A stretch of DNA of 64,000 bases from Narthecium ossifragum (Eukaryota > Streptophyta > Magnoliopsida > Dioscoreales > Nartheciaceae). The stretch is taken from the NCBI GenBank assembly GCA_963920575.1, contig OY986972.1, positions 7,390,010 through 7,454,009 of the forward strand. Reading direction: 5' to 3'. The notes beneath the pieces were generated by a model. The model ran no database searches. It was not told the origin of the DNA and saw nothing but the letters and a program-made list of their open reading frames with translations. Numbering within the stretch: the stretch's first letter is position 1; every line of letters begins with the position of its first letter. This document shows, piece by piece, positions 39,301-45,300 of the stretch. The position numbers and the translations under genes are program-made.

Positions 39301-42300
39301 GGCGTGATGAACTCGCCCCAGTGCCTATGACACGGATACCTCGTAAAGTTCCTGAATTACCATGTCAAACCCCAGACCAACTCCAATCACCTGTTCATTA
39401 TGAAACCTAATTAACTAAGATCCCATCAAAAGCAATAATTTAAATATTTCCATCGCATATCATTAGCCCTATAATCCCCACGCTGGGGAGGAGATTCTTA
39501 CAATGCGAAAAAGAACAAATGTTGAAATGCTTATAGTACAAAAATTGGTGCAATATGAGTTTAAATCCACTGCAATCATACAAAGATTCATGCAACTGGA
39601 TATCCCTAGACAAACTTATTCAAACAAATTATATCAACAACAATTTCCAAAAACAGTACAAAGAAGTGTTTGCTTTCTTGGCATTCTTGATCAACACAAC
39701 TGCTAAATGATCATCAAAGCTGGAATTGAGTGAGAAGCAGTCCATGTGAGTCATGTGATCATCCAATACAATTTATTGCACGCTTCAACACCAATCTTTT
39801 TTTTTCTTCACTAACCTGAGTTTGTACGTAGCAAGCAACACTACTTCTTTCCAAGTTATATACCTGATGAACTGTGTTTGAGCATTTATAACCTTCAAAT
39901 CAGAACTTACAAAGAAGAACCTATAAAGCAAAAGGAATTTAACTACCAAGTAAAATAGCAGAATGTATTAGCAAGTGAAATAGAAGAACCTACAAAGCAA
40001 ATCTTCTCGAGGCCATCAAGTAAAACTTTTTTCTGTCCATGGAGCATAATCTAGAAGCTTAATTGGTTATCAAATTGGAAGTACTACCAAGGGTTACAAA
40101 AGTAATTGAACTTGTCAAACAATCCTCCCTAAAAATTAATCCTCAAAATGCCATGTGTTCAGATAATTTAATTGGACAATCCCCACATATTACTACATGG
40201 TATGCTTACATAACAAAGCTTTGCCAAGGTCTTTCAGCCTAGAATTTGCCCTCAAAAGTAACGTATTCTGCAGAATCAATCATAAAAATAGAAAGATTAT
40301 TAGAATCTACATGGTATATAATCGCACACATTGTCAAAAAAGCTTAGCTTGTTTAATGGAACTAAGATTTATCAACAAATTAACCCAATTACATCCATAT
40401 GACTTGCAATCCTAAGACCAAAGCTGACAACAAAATAGATCGAAATAAATCGATTTAAAGATGTAAAGTAGAACAGAATAACTGAGAAACTTATAAGAAC
40501 GAACATCATAATTTTTGGATATCTTGATACTGGCCTCAGTTTAAGTAAAAGAGAATGTGACTTAAATATCAAACAACATGACTAAATGAATTTAGTTTAG
40601 AAAAGGGAGAGCATATACATTGGCTTAAATTTAGACATAAGATCAACTTCTTTCCCAAATTCCATTTAGACAATGAGATCAGCTAGCAAAAACTGCAATG
40701 AACACAATGAAATTGATACCTAGACATATTCATACTCTAAGCATAAAATTCACCTTCAAATCTTGCAATGAACACATCTCCAAGGTGCTATGATCATCTC
40801 AGTACACAGAACAAAAACGCCTCACAATAGCATCCAAGGTGCTTCTCAGCTGGTCGCAGAGCACCATCTGGGCGAGGTCGGTGTGGCCGATGGCGTCGAG
40901 CGTGGCCGACGGAGTTGGTGAGAGAGAGAGGGGTGAGAGGCTGCGGCTACTCGCCGCCGAAGGGAGAAGGAGGCCGAGGGGGATGGGTGAGGGGAACAGA
41001 GAGGGAGAGAGGAGAGGGGATGGGTGAGGGGAACACTACCTCGGGCGTCGCCGGCTTCTCAGCTGGTCGCAGAGCACCGTCTGGGCGATATGGGTGAGGG
41101 GAACACTACCTCGGGCGTCTGGCGACGGGCATGGCTGATGGGTGTCTGGCGATGGGCGAGGTCGGCGACGTTCGTGGATCTTGTGGCTGACGGCGGGTTG
41201 GGCGAGGTCGGGCGACGTTGACGTGGGGAGAGGAGAGTGGATGGGTGAGGGGGGCACTACCTCCGGCGTCGCCGGCTTCTCAGCTGGTCGCAGAGCACCG
41301 TCTGGGCGAGGTGGCGTAGCCGATGGCATCGGCGTCAGGCGTGGCCGACGGAGTTGGTAAGAGGGATGAGAGGCAGCGGCCACTCGCTGCCGAAGGGAGA
41401 AGGAGGCCGAGGTAGAGCGTGCGAAGGGAGGAGGCCGCGGCACGGAGCTCGAGGACCGCCTGGTTGGGCGAGGTTGGCAACGGCGTGGGGCGATGGTCAC
41501 GCCGTTTGGGTTGGGCGAGGTCGGGCGAGGTCGGCGTGGGGAGAGGAGAGGAGATGGGTGAGGGGAACAGAGAGGGAGAGGGGGATGGGGACGGGGAATA
41601 GGGCATGGGGAGGGGATGGGTGAGGGGTAGAGGGAGAGGGGACGGGGGAGAGGGATGGGAGGGATGGGACGTGAGGCGATGTCGGCGACGGTGTGGGGCG
41701 AGGTCGGCGACGGCCTGGGGCGATGTTCATGCCGTTCGGGTTGGGCGAGGCGGGTGACGGCGCGGTTGACGGCGGGTTGGGCGAGGTCAGGCGAGGTCGG
41801 CGTGGGGAGAGGAGAGGGGATGGGTAAGGGGAACAAAGAGGGAGAGAGGGGAATGGGGATGGGGAACAGGCCGGCGTGGGGAGGGGATGGGTGAGGGGTA
41901 GAGGTAGAGGGGACGGGGGAGAGGGATGGGATAGAGGTAGAGGGGACGGGGGAGAGGGATGGCAGGGATGGGACGTCCCATCCTCTCTCTCACAGCTGAA
42001 TCGGGTGGGCGGGAATTTTGAGCGGGAATCAAATTTTGGACGGGAATCTTGATGTTTTAGATGGAATCTGGATCGTTGGATGTGTTTGGAGATGAATCTG
42101 GACCGCTCTTTATGTCTTATAGTTAAGACATTTCAAAAACCGCTCTTCCTTATATAATAGATGATCTTTGCATAAGCTGTTCCTTAGTAGAAAAGTAGTT
42201 AGATGAGAAAATTAGACATATAAGTAACATTTGGTTTCTATATGCACTTTTCTCATGCTGTTATGTGTAACTCAGGAAGCTATGCATGGTTGTTCACATG

Positions 42301-45300
42301 GGAGAAATAATGGCTAAGAAGAAATATAGTAGTTTTCCTGGTGCGTTAACCTTTGTTTTCGCCATGTTTGCAGAATCTTCTTTATGTTAAAGAAGTCAGT
42401 TTACCCAATTGCTTCGGAGGCATTGGATATCTTGGTTTTGAAAAGCTTACTTTCGTCCCAATTCAGGTAAGCCAAATATTCTTCTTTGTTGATGTTCTAT
42501 GAATACTGCACAATTTTGATTGAGATAAAATATGTTCCATGATCCATACTAGAGATTCTCCCACATTATAAGAACTGCCAAAGAATGGCTAAGGTGTTTT
42601 AGGGCAAAGACCAGGACATCTCATTTAAACTCATATCATATTCATCTAGAACATACACATTCTTGATTTAAACATAGTGAGTACAATTTCTGCTATTTAT
42701 CGGGGGGAAAACAATGTTCAAACATTATTGTATACAACATGGATTATTGTTCTGCAGACATGCTCCTTGTCAGTCACTAGTGTGTCCAGTGTGGGCACGG
42801 CCTAGGCCGGCACTAGACCTATCTAGCCAATATCCTACTAGCAAAATAAATATCATTCCGTGTCAGCCGTGCCAACCGGCAAGAAATCCATGATTTGCAG
42901 TTCCATTCTTTATGTGATTTTTATGATTGGTTACAATATTAGTTGCATTTTTTTTGGTGGGCTTGGATTTTTGTAATGGGAACATCTCATCACCTTTCAT
43001 TTGAGTTTGATTTTTATTTGAGTTCATTGGAGTTCTTATTTGAATTTCATTGAGTTGAACTTTTTGTACGAGGGATTTATGGCGGTTTTTTGGCGAAACT
43101 CAATCAAGATCTGATTGTTTCATTGATCAAACAGCACTTTTGATGTTGGCAGGACCGTGCCGACCAAAACTGAAACCCTTGATATGAATGAAGATGCGAT
43201 TTTGGTTAGAGTAGAACTCCTTCATTAATATTCATGCAATTTGCAGCTCAGTATTAGTTGCATGGGTTTCCATGCCGGCCGATATTTATCGTGTCGACAT
43301 AACGGTACATCTAGTTTCGCCACAATCTGTGCCGGCCGTCACTGATCATGCTAGTCACCGGCTCACCTTCTGCTAGTGGCACTGTATGCCATTATTTAGT
43401 TGGTCTCTGCATTCATCATGTTACGTCTTTTGCAATGGTTCTAGTGATTCTAGGTCAACGCTTAGTCCTTTGTCAAAATTTATTGATTGCAAAAGTACTC
43501 GACTTGCCTTTTCCATTTGACCTGTGTGCTTCATCCTGATGGGTTTTTTCAGCCGTGTATTTTAAAATTTGCATTATCTGTTCTTTCAGTTGCTTCATTC
43601 CATTTGTTTCTTTCTTGATGAGGTGGCCTATATTTGATGCCTCTTAATCCCCTTCAGGCCTCTGTACCCATTTTCATCTTGTTGATTATATATTTCCATA
43701 TTTGCTAATTTTGAGTGCTTGAAGGTTTTTACCACTTCTATGGATTTTAGCTATCCTGCATTTGTTTCCATTTTGGAGGTTTAATATGTTTCTAAACATT
43801 GCCATTGGAAGGTTGCAGTGTGCTTCTCATAATGAGTGAAGATTATCAACTACTAGCGGGCCCCCCGTGCCACTTGGCATGGGTAACCACCACACCCCAA
43901 TAATCATCATTTCTCTTCTAACCATCCGGTAACCACCACCTTCCTGATTGCTTCATCTTGATCGTCTGATATATCCAGGCGTAACTTGAATCGGGCATTC
44001 CTTTCCGTCTGATTCGATGCACCGGATCGTATATCAAGTATATAGGTTTTTTCTATCTTTTGCTGAACTATCTTTTGCTGAAACTTGTTCAGCATGTGGA
44101 TTGAGCTGTCCTACCAGAAAGTCATTATTTTATCTTCTTTTCTGAATCCATCATGTATTTGATTAAGGATTCCTACTATTGGATTTAGCTAAATGTATTG
44201 GTCTTTTGACTGGTTTAACTAGATACTGCGGATCTGGGGTCTTCAATCATTGACTGTTCAGCAAAAAAAAAATTGTGTACAGCGACCACATTATTCTCCT
44301 CGTCCTCTTCTCGGTTATTCTTCCCTCCACTTATTTATGGGCGTAGGTGATAAGAAACTTTCAATATGGTTGGAGAAATGAAATGTACCTTTCAACAATT
44401 TGAGCATAATGTTTATATGTTGATTGTAATGCAGTATTAACTATTAAGTTATGGAAGGTGAGTGAGTAAAGACTAGTCAGAAATTTTAAAGTCCTTTAGG
44501 TTCGTAGGAAGCCCTACACACCACAAAGGTTAAGACTTTTAACCTCCAGTTTGAAGGTGGCAAGTTCGAGTCCTGACAGCGACAGTTTATGAAAGAAATT
44601 TATGTTGGCCTTCTATAACGTGATTTATTTAAGCAAGCATGGCTTATGGTGCTGTAGTGCATCCGTATGTAGTGCATTTGCACCCCTAAGCCGAGGTAAT
44701 AGGCTCGACTTCTCAAAAAAGAAAAAGTCCTTCAGGTTCTTAACCAATCAGACAATGTGATACAGATGGATGTTAGAAATATCAGCTAGGAATGAAATTC
44801 TTTCTTGGATGAGCATGCATGCTATTTAGTAAGTGATAAAGTGTCCAGAGTCATGTTGACAAGAAGCAGTTAGCTCCATCTTTCTAGAACTTGAGTGCTA
44901 TTAGTCTATTACATGTTGTTGCTGTTCCTCATGAGTTTTCTTTTAAGTAGGCTGAGTTTTGTTCGTTTCACTGTATTTCAGAGTAAACTAGTTGAGCTGT
45001 CTTTGTTATCTTCAGTGGAGATCAATTGGTTGAACAACTACCATTCACAAGTTTGGGAGAAAGTAAGTTGTCTAAAGCACTTTCTAACCCAATGGGCTGT
45101 AAAACTTTCCTATCTGTTGTTTGATTTAAGATGAACTTCAAGTAGTCTAGGAACAGTGGTGTAGTTTGTACAAATTGTTGCTGTCAATAGAAGTTCAAAC
45201 ATGCTTTGGCAACCTTAAAATTAAGAGCATTTACAATAATGATACCTAAACTGTTAAAATCGTTGCTGTCAATTGGGAATTTAAAATTTTTTCATTGTTG

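Noticed and set aside
41036..41836. 266-codon minus-strand open frame
   Set aside because: Lies entirely in the G-rich tandem array; the Pro/Ser/Arg-rich translation is explained by repeat composition.
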